Source: Nitrospiraceae bacterium (GTDB lineage: Bacteria > Nitrospirota > Nitrospiria > Nitrospirales > UBA8639). From it: a stretch of 64,000 nt of DNA. Shown one piece after another: positions 36,837 to 44,420 of the stretch. Location of the stretch: NCBI GenBank assembly GCA_020632595.1, contig JACKFF010000017.1:1-64000 (forward strand), in the 5' to 3' direction. The stretch's first letter is position 1, and every line of letters starts with the position of its first letter. The notes under the pieces are model-generated. The model did not search any database. It had not been told where the DNA came from and was given only the letters and a program-made list of their open reading frames with translations. A program made the translations under genes and the position numbers.

Positions 36837-38267
36837 TTACACGACCATATGTGCTTTGATGATGTTGGTTCCAAAGGAATGTCCCAGGCGTTCTCCAGTG
36901 ACGATGACAACGAGACGGCCTTCTTGAAGCAGCCCAAGGGTTTTGAGGTAATCCTGGGCGGCATTAATGCGCTCATCGGTGGCATCAATTTGCGGAAAGA
37001 CACATGAGACAATGCCCCATACTAAGATTAATCGACGGGTAACAGTTGGCGAGGGAGTCAGTGCGATAATCCGGACCGTCGGGCGGTGGCGGGCCAATAA
37101 CATGGCTGTATGGCCGGACTCTGTGAAAACCAGGATGGCTTGGGCGCCAACAGATGTGGAAAGAGAGACGGCAGCCTCGCACACCGCTTCCGGAGTCGAG
37201 CGCAGGATTTTTGTAGGCGAAATGAGGTGTTGCCTTTGACGAAAAAGTTCTTTTTCTGTTTGTCGAATAATGCGATCCATGACCTCAACCGACTCGAGAG
37301 GGAAATTTCCCGTGGACGTTTCGGCGGACAACATGACAGCATCCGTTCCGTCCAGCACCGCGTTTGCCACATCCGAAGCTTCGGCGCGAGTGGGCGAAGA
37401 ATTTCGAGTCATCGATTCCAGCATTTGCGTGGCTGTGATCACTGGTTTTCCCATGCGATTGGCCTGGGCGATGATCTGCTTTTGCAGGAGAGGGACTTCT
37501 TCCGGGCTCATTTCCAACGCCAGGTCGCCTCTAGCGACCATCACGCCATCTGCCGCATCAAGAATGGCATCAAGGCATGTCAGGGCTTCAGGTCTTTCGA
37601 TTTTGGCAATGACAGGAATCAACGATGATCGATCGGTCAAAGCCGTTTGGAGCGTATGAATGTCCTGCGGATTTCGAACGAAAGAGAGGGCGATATAATC
37701 GGCTTGCACGTCGATGGCCACCTGAAGATCCCCGGCGTCTTTCTCCGTAAATCCCGGAATGTCGAGTCGGAGGCCAGGGAAATTGACACCTTTATGTGAG
37801 GTGACCTTGCCTCCGACCAGGACTTTGCAGATTAGTCGGTCGGTTTCTTGTTTTTCCATGGTGAGGGACATATTGCCGTCATCAATTAAAACGATTTGAC
37901 CTGGTTTCATTCGATTCGGGAAATGGGAAAGGTGAACCGGCAGGGTATCCTCCGATTCGTTGGGTCTTGAGTTGTGATCTGACTTCGCAATCAGAATGAT
38001 ATCCTCACCTTTCTTCAAAACGGTTCCCTCGTTTGGAAGGTCCCCCAGACGGATCTTCGGACCTGCCAGGTCTACAAGGATGGCAAGTGGTGTCTTTTCT
38101 TCTAGAGCAAGGCGTCGAAGGCCTTGAATGGTTGTCCTGTGCCAATCAGTGGTTCCATGGGACATGTTAAACCTGGCAACATTGATTCCGGCATGGAGGA
38201 GTTGTTTTAAACATTCTTGGGAAGAAGTCGCAGGGCCAATTGTGGCTACAATTTTGACATGGCGCAT
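36837..38267 (-). CDS. pyk: Pyruvate kinase
   Basis: 476 residues, the normal length for bacterial PykA/PykF. It converts phosphoenolpyruvate and ADP to pyruvate and ATP in glycolysis. Visible signatures are VATIGPAT at the N-terminus, ARFNMSHG, the active-site ELPxE-equivalent GVMVARGDLALEM, ITATQMLESM, and EASDVANAVLDGTDAVMLS. The C-terminal regulatory domain is present. Placement immediately before the CoADR-rhodanese gene, with only 17 bases between, suggests co-transcription of carbon and sulfur redox functions, though this may be chance. Confidence 0.96.
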   Translation of the reverse strand: MRHVKIVATIGPATSSQECLKQLLHAGINVARFNMSHGTTDWHRTTIQGLRRLALEEKTPLAILVDLAGPKIRLGDLPNEGTVLKKGEDIILIAKSDHNSRPNESEDTLPVHLSHFPNRMKPGQIVLIDDGNMSLTMEKQETDRLICKVLVGGKVTSHKGVNFPGLRLDIPGFTEKDAGDLQVAIDVQADYIALSFVRNPQDIHTLQTALTDRSSLIPVIAKIERPEALTCLDAILDAADGVMVARGDLALEMSPEEVPLLQKQIIAQANRMGKPVITATQMLESMTRNSSPTRAEASDVANAVLDGTDAVMLSAETSTGNFPLESVEVMDRIIRQTEKELFRQRQHLISPTKILRSTPEAVCEAAVSLSTSVGAQAILVFTESGHTAMLLARHRPTVRIIALTPSPTVTRRLILVWGIVSCVFPQIDATDERINAAQDYLKTLGLLQEGRLVVIVTGERLGHSFGTNIIKAHMVV

Positions 38268-38475
38268 GGGAATGGTCTCAAGAATTGGTTAATAATGGGC
38301 TAGCAGATATTGGTGGGGGAGGTGGGACCTTTTGTGACTGCAACAACCAAAAATTCCACGAGAATTTTTCTCAGATTTCATGGAGCATTGAATGGAAAAA
38401 ATTTGTGTCATCGGGCAAACCCAAGAGAGATATTCCCCCGCTGATAGAATGGCCTACTAGCCAGGCTCCCGGGAT

Positions 38476-39147
38476 TCATCGCGGTGATGCAGTTAAGGTT
38501 CGAAGAAATGAAAGAAGATGATTCAACTCTAATGCATTCAGATCGTTCCTCCAGGCAGGCATGGCTGTGCCCGCTCGGCCGTTGCGAAGGGTATCAAGAA
38601 TGCTTTGATCTGATTGGTTGCCGAGTAACGTGAGGTTGGCCGCTGGGGGAATCAGAGCCTGTCCAATGGGACCATCCCCTTTCCCGCCAAGTCCATGACA
38701 CGTCACGCAGTGTCGTTCATAGAGGGCTTTCCCTTTTTGGGGATCGCCAGATTGAGTGAAGGATTGAGCGGGTGTTTCCTTGTGGTCGTCATGCTGAGCG
38801 GTAGGCGTAGAAGGTGAAGGTTGGAGTGTATTTTGCGTCACCAGATAGTCGACCAATAGAGCCATGTCCTCATTTGAAATTGGACAGCCAAAGGTGGTTT
38901 TCATTTTGTTGACGATTTTCATCCAATGCTCACTGTGATGAGGTGGTTGCGTATACACATATTCTGCCGAGTGACACATGAGGCAGTAACGGCTTGCGAG
39001 TTCACTCCCCGGACCGGGTTGATAGGAAATCGGATCAGCAGGAAGGGTGAGAATGGATACCGGTACTCCGTCATCGCCACCGGTCGGCAGTCCCCAGGCA
39101 AACTCCGTGGCCCCAACCAACAACAAGAAGATCAAAATACAGATCAT
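38476..39147 (-). CDS. SorB-like diheme cytochrome c (sulfite:cytochrome c oxidoreductase subunit)
   Basis: 223 residues with a signal peptide. The first haem site CLMCH (residues 55-59) is embedded in ELASRYCLMCHSAEYVYTQPP, followed by WMKIVNKM, the pattern of SorB cytochrome subunits of bacterial sulfite dehydrogenases. A second class I domain with CVTCH (147-151), GGKGDGP and GTAMPAW is added, so it is diheme where the classic SorB is monoheme. The gene starts 9 bases after the sulfite oxidase gene. It should take electrons from the molybdenum subunit in the periplasm. Confidence 0.88.
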   Translation of the reverse strand: MICILIFLLLVGATEFAWGLPTGGDDGVPVSILTLPADPISYQPGPGSELASRYCLMCHSAEYVYTQPPHHSEHWMKIVNKMKTTFGCPISNEDMALLVDYLVTQNTLQPSPSTPTAQHDDHKETPAQSFTQSGDPQKGKALYERHCVTCHGLGGKGDGPIGQALIPPAANLTLLGNQSDQSILDTLRNGRAGTAMPAWRNDLNALELNHLLSFLRTLTASPR

Positions 39148-39156
39148 GAGGTGGCC

Positions 39157-40392
39157 TCAGGATGCATGAATATTCACACTTTCGACCACATTGCGAAGAT
39201 ATCCACTTGGATTCCATCGGGCACTGAACCGCTGTGATTCTCCAATCCGATTGATGGCCAGTGATTGGAGTGCATACGTATGCCCGGGTTTCGGAATAAA
39301 CTGGGCTTCCCACGGACGAAAGCTGAAATCTCCAAAGTCTTTACCTAATCGAGCGGACTGCCATTCTTGGCCTCCATCCACGGAGAGCAACACGCGATCA
39401 ATGCCATACCCCTGGTCAAAGGCAATGCCTTTAATGGCGCAAGGCTTCCCTCCCGGTATGGCTTGACCATCTTCCATATTAGTAATAAAGGAACGAACGG
39501 GCATTTTCCCGATCGGCACGGTATCGGTTAGGGCTTCTCCGGGATTTACGCAATGACAGGCATTAGCCGGTAAGCGATAGGCCTGTTTCGTCCAAAAATT
39601 TTGATCGGCCTGATTGAGCACTTCAATATCATTCAGCATCTTTACCCAATAGGTGGCATACCAGCCAGGCGCCACGAGGCGAAGAGGAAAGCCGTTCAGC
39701 ATGGGAAGGGCCTCCCCGTTCATGGAGTGAGCGACCAAAACCTCTTCCTGGAGCGCATCATCAAGGGTGAGAGATTTTCGAAAATCAGCGGTACCCTGCG
39801 CGACGGGTTGGTCCAGGCCATCGAACCTCACCTGCACTGCGTCCCCCGATAGGCCTGCCCGATGCAGGAGATCACGGAGTCTGATTCCTTTCCAATTGGC
39901 GTTTCCCATTGCTCCATTGCCCCATTGTCCGCCGGGCACCCGGGGTTGGAAAAACCCGCGACTATTTCCTCCGCATTGGCAGACAGCCGCAATTTCGACT
40001 TGTTCAAATTGAGTGTGTAAATCATGAAGACTCAATGATAAGGATTGATTGACTCGACCGCGAATAGTCAGCCGGAAAGTGTTCACGTCAATTTCCCTAG
40101 GGATATTGGCGAGATGCCAGCGAACAAAAAATGCATCATTGGGCGTGAAGATGTCTTCATTAAAAATATGAAAGGGGGTTTCCAATTGAGGAGGCCTTGT
40201 GGTCATCACCATGAGGGGCCGCTTCTGGGGAAAAGCCACCAATGGACGGCGACCCCGTTCGAACGGAAGAGTGATCGCCGGGGAATCGTTGGCCCAGAGA
40301 ACTCTAGGGGTGAGTAGGCTTACCAACCCCAGAGCCAGACTTCCCTTCAATAAATGTCGACGGTCTATACCCGGTTTTCCTTCATTCTTCAT
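39157..40392 (-). CDS. SorA-type periplasmic sulfite oxidase, molybdopterin subunit
   Basis: 411 residues. A Tat-like signal (DRRHLLKGSLALGLVSLL) is followed by the sulfite oxidase molybdopterin domain. The Mo-ligand cysteine is C140 in AAVCQCGGNSRGFF, and NANWKGIRLRDLL, LRLVAPGWYATYWVKML and the C-terminal dimerisation domain (GIAFDQGYGIDRVLLSVDGG) are typical. It should oxidise sulfite to sulfate and pass two electrons to the adjacent cytochrome. The Mo-cofactor genes are not in this window. Confidence 0.92.
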   Translation of the reverse strand: MKNEGKPGIDRRHLLKGSLALGLVSLLTPRVLWANDSPAITLPFERGRRPLVAFPQKRPLMVMTTRPPQLETPFHIFNEDIFTPNDAFFVRWHLANIPREIDVNTFRLTIRGRVNQSLSLSLHDLHTQFEQVEIAAVCQCGGNSRGFFQPRVPGGQWGNGAMGNANWKGIRLRDLLHRAGLSGDAVQVRFDGLDQPVAQGTADFRKSLTLDDALQEEVLVAHSMNGEALPMLNGFPLRLVAPGWYATYWVKMLNDIEVLNQADQNFWTKQAYRLPANACHCVNPGEALTDTVPIGKMPVRSFITNMEDGQAIPGGKPCAIKGIAFDQGYGIDRVLLSVDGGQEWQSARLGKDFGDFSFRPWEAQFIPKPGHTYALQSLAINRIGESQRFSARWNPSGYLRNVVESVNIHAS

Positions 40393-40705
40393 AAGTCAAT
40401 CTACCGTGGTTCTTCCAAAGAAATCATATAGCCTGTCCAGGTATAAATCAGGCCTTTATGTTTTTCCTTCGTGCTGCGAAGGCACGAATGGACTGCCTCA
40501 CTTACGGTGTCCGGTCATCAGGCATTCCGGAAAACAGCATCATGTGCATTCCCGGGTTCCCATTTCCATAATCCGATTTTATTGACTATCCTGCAGATCA
40601 TTCAGCTGAAAAGAGGGATTTGAGGGGAAGCGAAGTCCTTCCCTGATCTGCCAGCGACCAGATGGATAATTCAGGGAAGAGCCCCTGCTGGGGAAGCCTG
40701 CTTTT
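40393..40705. other. Intergenic region upstream of the sulfite oxidase gene
   Basis: About 310 bases. It contains a perfect inverted repeat TTCGTGC-N7-GCACGAA at 40468-40488, about 76 bases upstream of the sulfite oxidase start, possibly an operator. I see no sigma54 -24/-12 element here. Confidence 0.45.
40468..40488. promoter_or_regulatory. Inverted repeat TTCGTGC-N7-GCACGAA upstream of sorA
   Basis: A perfect 7-bp repeat around a 7-base spacer, 76 bases before the sorA-like start. There is no T-run on the sense side, so it is more likely a protein-binding site than a terminator. Confidence 0.35.
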
Positions 40706-41113
40706 CTAGCAGGGTTGTCCGTTAAAGACGCAAGGTTTGTATCGGCTCACATCAAAATCGGTCTCTTCCTGATAAACCTGTTCGTTGCCGTTGACACCAT
40801 CGACAAACGGGTCATTCCACATCGTATGATTCCACCAATAAAAAATGGGAAACTCTAATGTGTAGTATACCGGATTCCCATAGGTGCTTCGCACATGTTG
40901 TTCGACGGTCCGTCCTGTGACGTAATCAGCTTTCCCATTTCCTTTTAAGGAATACAGGGACAGGAGGAGGCGGGATTCCTGGTCGTAGATCTCATCAATG
41001 CGAGTACTTTCGTCGGGTTCTGAAGGTAAAGTTAAGGTCGCTGAGGGGGCGGGAGTTTCCACTGAGGTGAACGCTAACCAGGTTGCAAGAACGACTAAAG
41101 GCATAACCGTCAT
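40706..41113 (-). CDS. Small exported protein, unknown function
   Basis: 135 residues with a short signal peptide (TVMPLVVLATWLAFTS). The mature part is acidic, with aromatic motifs (YTLEFPIFYWWNHTMW) and two C-terminal cysteines (YKPCVFNGQPC) that could form a disulfide. It lies between the pseudogene and the sulfite oxidase gene on the same strand. The start ATG is followed by a Thr/Val stretch, and GGAGGA lies upstream. Not recognised. Confidence 0.6.
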   Translation of the reverse strand: MTVMPLVVLATWLAFTSVETPAPSATLTLPSEPDESTRIDEIYDQESRLLLSLYSLKGNGKADYVTGRTVEQHVRSTYGNPVYYTLEFPIFYWWNHTMWNDPFVDGVNGNEQVYQEETDFDVSRYKPCVFNGQPC

Positions 41114-41187
41114 ACGCCAAGTCCTCCTTCCTAGATGTGGTCCAGAGTATAGCCCGGGAAGGAGGCCATGCTCATGAACGGAACAAA

Positions 41188-42055
41188 TTAGGGTTGAACA
41201 ACTGCAAGCCCATACGGAGCGGCTGATTCTTTTCCGTCCACCATATTGGTGAGAAGGGTAATACCTATCAATTCACCGCCTTTTCCAGCATGGAAGATTT
41301 TGGTCTTAGCCACTCCAAGCCTGGACCGTTTAGCATTATTGCCATCCTTGTGATTTCCGGTCAAGAGATTGGGGCCCCCACAATAATCAAAGCATAATGG
41401 CGGTGCCGAAAAAAATCAAATAAGGATCAGGGCCGGATCATTGCTCCGTGTACCCAGAAGGAATGGACGCCAGGCTGGAATGGGTGCTTGAATCACATAT
41501 ATATCGCAATCGTCTTTCCATGCGTGATCCACATTCCAGAGGTAGCGTCCAATGGTTCAATGCCCGGGAATGTTCGAAAATATTATGTCGCGGGAAGCGA
41601 TCAACTCGATCAAGACCGAGTCAGAAAGTTCCGCAGGATCGACAGCAAAGACGTCATAAGGAATGCGGCACGATGGGACATTCGTCAACCGAGTTCAGAT
41701 ACAGCGTGTTCCCGATTTGATAGCCGCCGAAATCTGGCGTAAGAATTTTGGTATTCGTTAAGGCCGTGGATGATTTTTTGCCGATGATTTCTTAATGGTG
41801 ACTACCAGGTATGCGTTTTCCCGTAGCGCCACGAAATCCTTGGTGCATCCGTAGCCGCGCAAATGAGGGTTTTTATCCGGCCCTGCTCCACCGGCCATGG
41901 AGTGTCATCGGCAAGCTGTTTGCCATCATGCTTATCCAAGATCCTGAATTTTCTTGAGTCGTTCATAGGCTTCACCGGAAGAGATGCCAGAGCCCATGAA
42001 AAGCTAAAATTGATTCCCAATGGCTCTTCTTTATGCCGGCCTCATTGGTGCGCGA
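41188..42055 (-). pseudogene. Multiply frameshifted pseudogene, former product unknown
   Basis: No intact frame spans this stretch, but consecutive minus-strand segments in changing phases all read like one protein. In order they are: AGIKKSHWESILAFHG (to 41972), SGISSGEAYERLKKIQ (to 41932), KQLADDTPWPVEQGRIK, then LRGYGCTKDFVALRENAYLV (to 41758), LTPDFGGYQIGNTLYLNSVD (to 41654), YDVFAVDPAELSDSVLIELI (to 41557), SGMWITHGKTIAIYM (to 41493) and GVAKTKIFHAGKGGELIGIT, ending at 41188. At least five frameshifts are needed, so the gene is dead. It would have encoded about 290 residues. It follows a cytochrome c gene by about 17 bases, so it was probably part of that operon. No family is recognised. 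Confidence 0.6.
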
Positions 42056-42071
42056 GTAACAGAATCGTATG

Positions 42072-42548
42072 CTATTTCCCCCTCGATTCAATGCCAGTTC
42101 CAAATGATCTCACATACAGTATCACAAGCCAGGCTTCGTCTTCTGTCAAGACTAGTGGGATGAATGAGGCCATATCCGTACCCGGACTGCCGTTTTGCAA
42201 AATCCAGAAGAGCTCCCCATCCGTGCGAGCTGCCTGCCAGGTCTTGTCCGTAAAGTTTCGTGGGAGCCTACCTCGAAGGCCAGGAATGTCACCCAGGCCT
42301 TTGCCTTCTGGTCCATGACAGGTGACGCAAAATGCTTTCCCGTGAAAAATGTGTTTGCCCTTTTCAATATTTTCCGGGGTTGAAGGGAAAGGATTCTTAT
42401 TCGCCCGGGCTTCCTGGATTTGTTCAGGAGGAACCCTGGGTTTCAATACTTCTGAATCGGCGGCATGCACGAGACCCATTCCGGCTATCCCCGCAACAAA
42501 AAAAGCCGACACAATCTTTAAATTTTTCTTAAGCAGGGTCAAGTTCAA
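42072..42548 (-). CDS. Periplasmic monoheme cytochrome c
   Basis: 158 residues with a signal peptide (IVSAFFVAGIAGMGLVHAA). One haem site CVTCH is followed by GPEGKGLGD, and a class I fold ends in PRNFT...DGELFWILQNGSPGTDM and EAWLVILYVRSF. The same C-terminal module is found in the tetraheme cytochrome of this island. It is likely a small electron carrier. An imperfect operon continues into the pseudogene downstream. A strong hairpin separates it from the DUF1264 gene. Confidence 0.9.
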   Translation of the reverse strand: MNLTLLKKNLKIVSAFFVAGIAGMGLVHAADSEVLKPRVPPEQIQEARANKNPFPSTPENIEKGKHIFHGKAFCVTCHGPEGKGLGDIPGLRGRLPRNFTDKTWQAARTDGELFWILQNGSPGTDMASFIPLVLTEDEAWLVILYVRSFGTGIESRGK

Positions 42549-42573
42549 TGCCTCTCAAAGTAGAGTCCAGATC

Positions 42574-42602
42574 CCGGAGATTCCAAAAGGGAATCTCCGG
42601 GA
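42574..42602 (-). terminator. Perfect 12-bp hairpin after the DUF1264 gene
   Basis: CCCGGAGATTCC, a 5-base loop and GGAATCTCCGGG, 11 bases after the DUF1264 stop on the minus strand. No T-run follows, so termination may be partial and the cytochrome gene may still be read through. Confidence 0.6.
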
Positions 42603-42612
42603 CCATCTTGGA

Positions 42613-43140
42613 TTATTCCGGTTGATTAAAGATATGCCCGAGAGATTGCGGGTAGGTTACAGTCCCGTCCGGAAAATCTTTCCCCTTTTGCCATAGATGA
42701 TAAATGACTCCGTCGGTTTTTGACGCGGCTTCGGCAATGGCTTTGACCTTTTCTGGATCATCAATATCTAAAATTTGTACACGCCCGGTGGCGATTTCCT
42801 GTTTATGATCATGGAAAAACCGATGCCATTGGATCAACGGCAAGGTCCGGGAAAGATCCTTGGACACGAAATATTCAATGGCCACAAGAGGGGCATTGGC
42901 GTCTGTGGTTTCAAAGAGGAGACATTGCAGGATCTTATCATTAATGCCTTTACAGTAGTGGTGATAGGGTCCACCTGGGGTGCCATCCGGCATTAAATGA
43001 GGGGCTTGCACATGGATGTCATATCCTTGGGCAGGTCCTGGGGCAGGCGCAGCCTCGCTCGTGGCTGGAGTGGTCATACACCCCATGGCCAAAAGACTAA
43101 AAGTCCCTAACATGAAAAATGAACGGATTGAACGCTGCAT
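42613..43140 (-). CDS. Exported DUF1264-family (oil-body-associated-protein-like) protein
   Basis: 175 residues. An N-terminal lipoprotein-like signal (FMLGTFSLLAMGCM) is followed by a DUF1264 domain: GGPYHHYCKGI, QCLLFETTDANAPLVAIEYFV and LPLIQWHRFFHDHK. The family is found in bacteria and, as oil-body-associated proteins, in plants; its biochemical function is not known. The ribosome-binding site AAAGGAGGT is perfect. It is between two secreted-protein genes of the sulfur/cytochrome island. Confidence 0.8.
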   Translation of the reverse strand: MQRSIRSFFMLGTFSLLAMGCMTTPATSEAAPAPGPAQGYDIHVQAPHLMPDGTPGGPYHHYCKGINDKILQCLLFETTDANAPLVAIEYFVSKDLSRTLPLIQWHRFFHDHKQEIATGRVQILDIDDPEKVKAIAEAASKTDGVIYHLWQKGKDFPDGTVTYPQSLGHIFNQPE

Positions 43141-43247
43141 GGCAACCTCCTTTATGTTGTTCAGTAATAACCCTCCAACAATGTGGAAGGCCTTGGGAAC
43201 CTGGTGAAAATTCGCCGCATACTATCATGTCGTTCTGTGAACGACCA

Positions 43248-43769
43248 TTATTTGACGTCAATGCTCATAATGACAAACGGCTTGTTCAATTGGCTTCCCT
43301 GGGGTGGCTCAACGTAGCTGTCGTCATAGTAATACCATTGGAGGGGTATCATTTCGCCAAGTTGTTCAGGGTGCCGGGGCAATTTCGCCAGATCGAGCCC
43401 GCTAGCGATAAACTGATCGGGGTTTATGTAATAGACGATATCTTCTGTGGTTTGTTCGGGGTGTTGATTGAAATGCACCATATTATGCTTGGAGACGGTT
43501 TCCAGCATGCACATTTCCCCACTGGCCTTCGTGGCGTCGATGGGCATTAACTTTGAATCATCAGTTAACAAATTGGCAATCGCATTGATCTCTTTTTGGG
43601 CATTACCTTCCAATTGCAACACCGGCCCAAATTTCGCTTGTATGTCATTCAATTGAGTGGTGGCATCGGAATTTTCAGCAGCCTGGGCTCCTGAGGTTGA
43701 GGCAATTATTACAGCTACTAGCAAAAGCTTTCTCGCATTCCCATTCAAAAAAATCCTTCCCTGGCCCAT
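43248..43769 (-). CDS. Exported protein, unknown function
   Basis: 173 residues with a signal peptide (KLLLVAVIIASTSGAQAAE). The mature domain includes LPRHPEQLGEMIPLQWYYYD and PFVIMSIDV, acidic and aromatic. It has one Cys. It is preceded on the same strand by a terminator, so it has its own promoter within about 30-75 bases. AAGAAGG precedes the ATG. Not recognised. Confidence 0.6.
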   Translation of the reverse strand: MGQGRIFLNGNARKLLLVAVIIASTSGAQAAENSDATTQLNDIQAKFGPVLQLEGNAQKEINAIANLLTDDSKLMPIDATKASGEMCMLETVSKHNMVHFNQHPEQTTEDIVYYINPDQFIASGLDLAKLPRHPEQLGEMIPLQWYYYDDSYVEPPQGSQLNKPFVIMSIDVK

Positions 43770-43797
43770 CTAAAACCTTCTTGGTATTACGATAAGC

Positions 43798-43823
43798 AAA
43801 AACTTTCAAACATGAAAGTTTTT
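43798..43823 (-). terminator. Terminator after the rhodanese-DUF2892 gene
   Basis: AAAAACTTTC, a 6-base loop and GAAAGTTTTT, a perfect 10-bp stem ending in a T-run on the minus strand, 22 bases after the stop of the rhodanese gene. Confidence 0.8.
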
Positions 43824-43845
43824 GAGTAAATAGAATGAGGAGCAA

Positions 43846-44400
43846 TTACTCCCGGATCCGGTTATAGGGCAACTTGCTCAAGAGCATCCCCATCAGACAG
43901 GAGTCGGTAAGTCCTGCATGGATAAGTCCAACCCCTACCAGGGTTGGAAGGAGAAGGAATCCTGTGTGAACTGTCAGGCCCAATCCAACCCCTGCGAGAA
44001 TTAATACCCCTGCGATGGCGCGCACTTGTCCTTCAAGGGAAATTCGTTGTTTTCCCCTGACGACAGGTTTGCCCTGATTAACCCAGGCCGTGATGCCTCC
44101 TTCGAGAATGCCGCAATTCGTTATCCCTTGGTTAATTAAATATTCGTAGGCAATCTTCACCCGGTTTTGTGTTCGGCAGATCAACATGATGCGGTGCTCA
44201 CGAGAGAGGGTTTTCAGTTCGGTCACAAATCTGTGCAAATCCGGTAGAGGAATATTTCGAGCACCTGAAATATGCATACCTTCAAACTCTTGTGGTGTCC
44301 TGACATCGATATACAGAGGTTTCTTCAATGAAGGGGGCGACAGCTGATTGTTCTTACTCGTTCCCGATTTTGCTTCTTGATCTATTGCCAATAAATTCAT
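43846..44400 (-). CDS. Rhodanese fused to DUF2892 membrane domain (YgaP-like)
   Basis: The ATG at 44400 follows AAGGAAG and gives 184 residues (an earlier ATG at 44433 overlaps the upstream gene). A rhodanese domain (YIDVRTPQEFEGMHISGARN; active loop CRTQNR) is followed by two membrane helices of the DUF2892 type (AIAGVLILAGVGLGLTV and FLLLPTLVGVGLIHAGLT). The E. coli YgaP protein has the same order. It should hold sulfane sulfur at the inner membrane. It is 20 bases downstream of the CstB-like gene and shares its operon and sigma54 promoter. Confidence 0.9.
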   Translation of the reverse strand: MNLLAIDQEAKSGTSKNNQLSPPSLKKPLYIDVRTPQEFEGMHISGARNIPLPDLHRFVTELKTLSREHRIMLICRTQNRVKIAYEYLINQGITNCGILEGGITAWVNQGKPVVRGKQRISLEGQVRAIAGVLILAGVGLGLTVHTGFLLLPTLVGVGLIHAGLTDSCLMGMLLSKLPYNRIRE

Positions 44401-44420
44401 TGGGGATCTTCCTTGTCCGT

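Noticed and set aside
41448..41742. Two plus-strand frames in the 41-42 kb gap
   Set aside because: They are antisense shadows of the decayed minus-strand gene.
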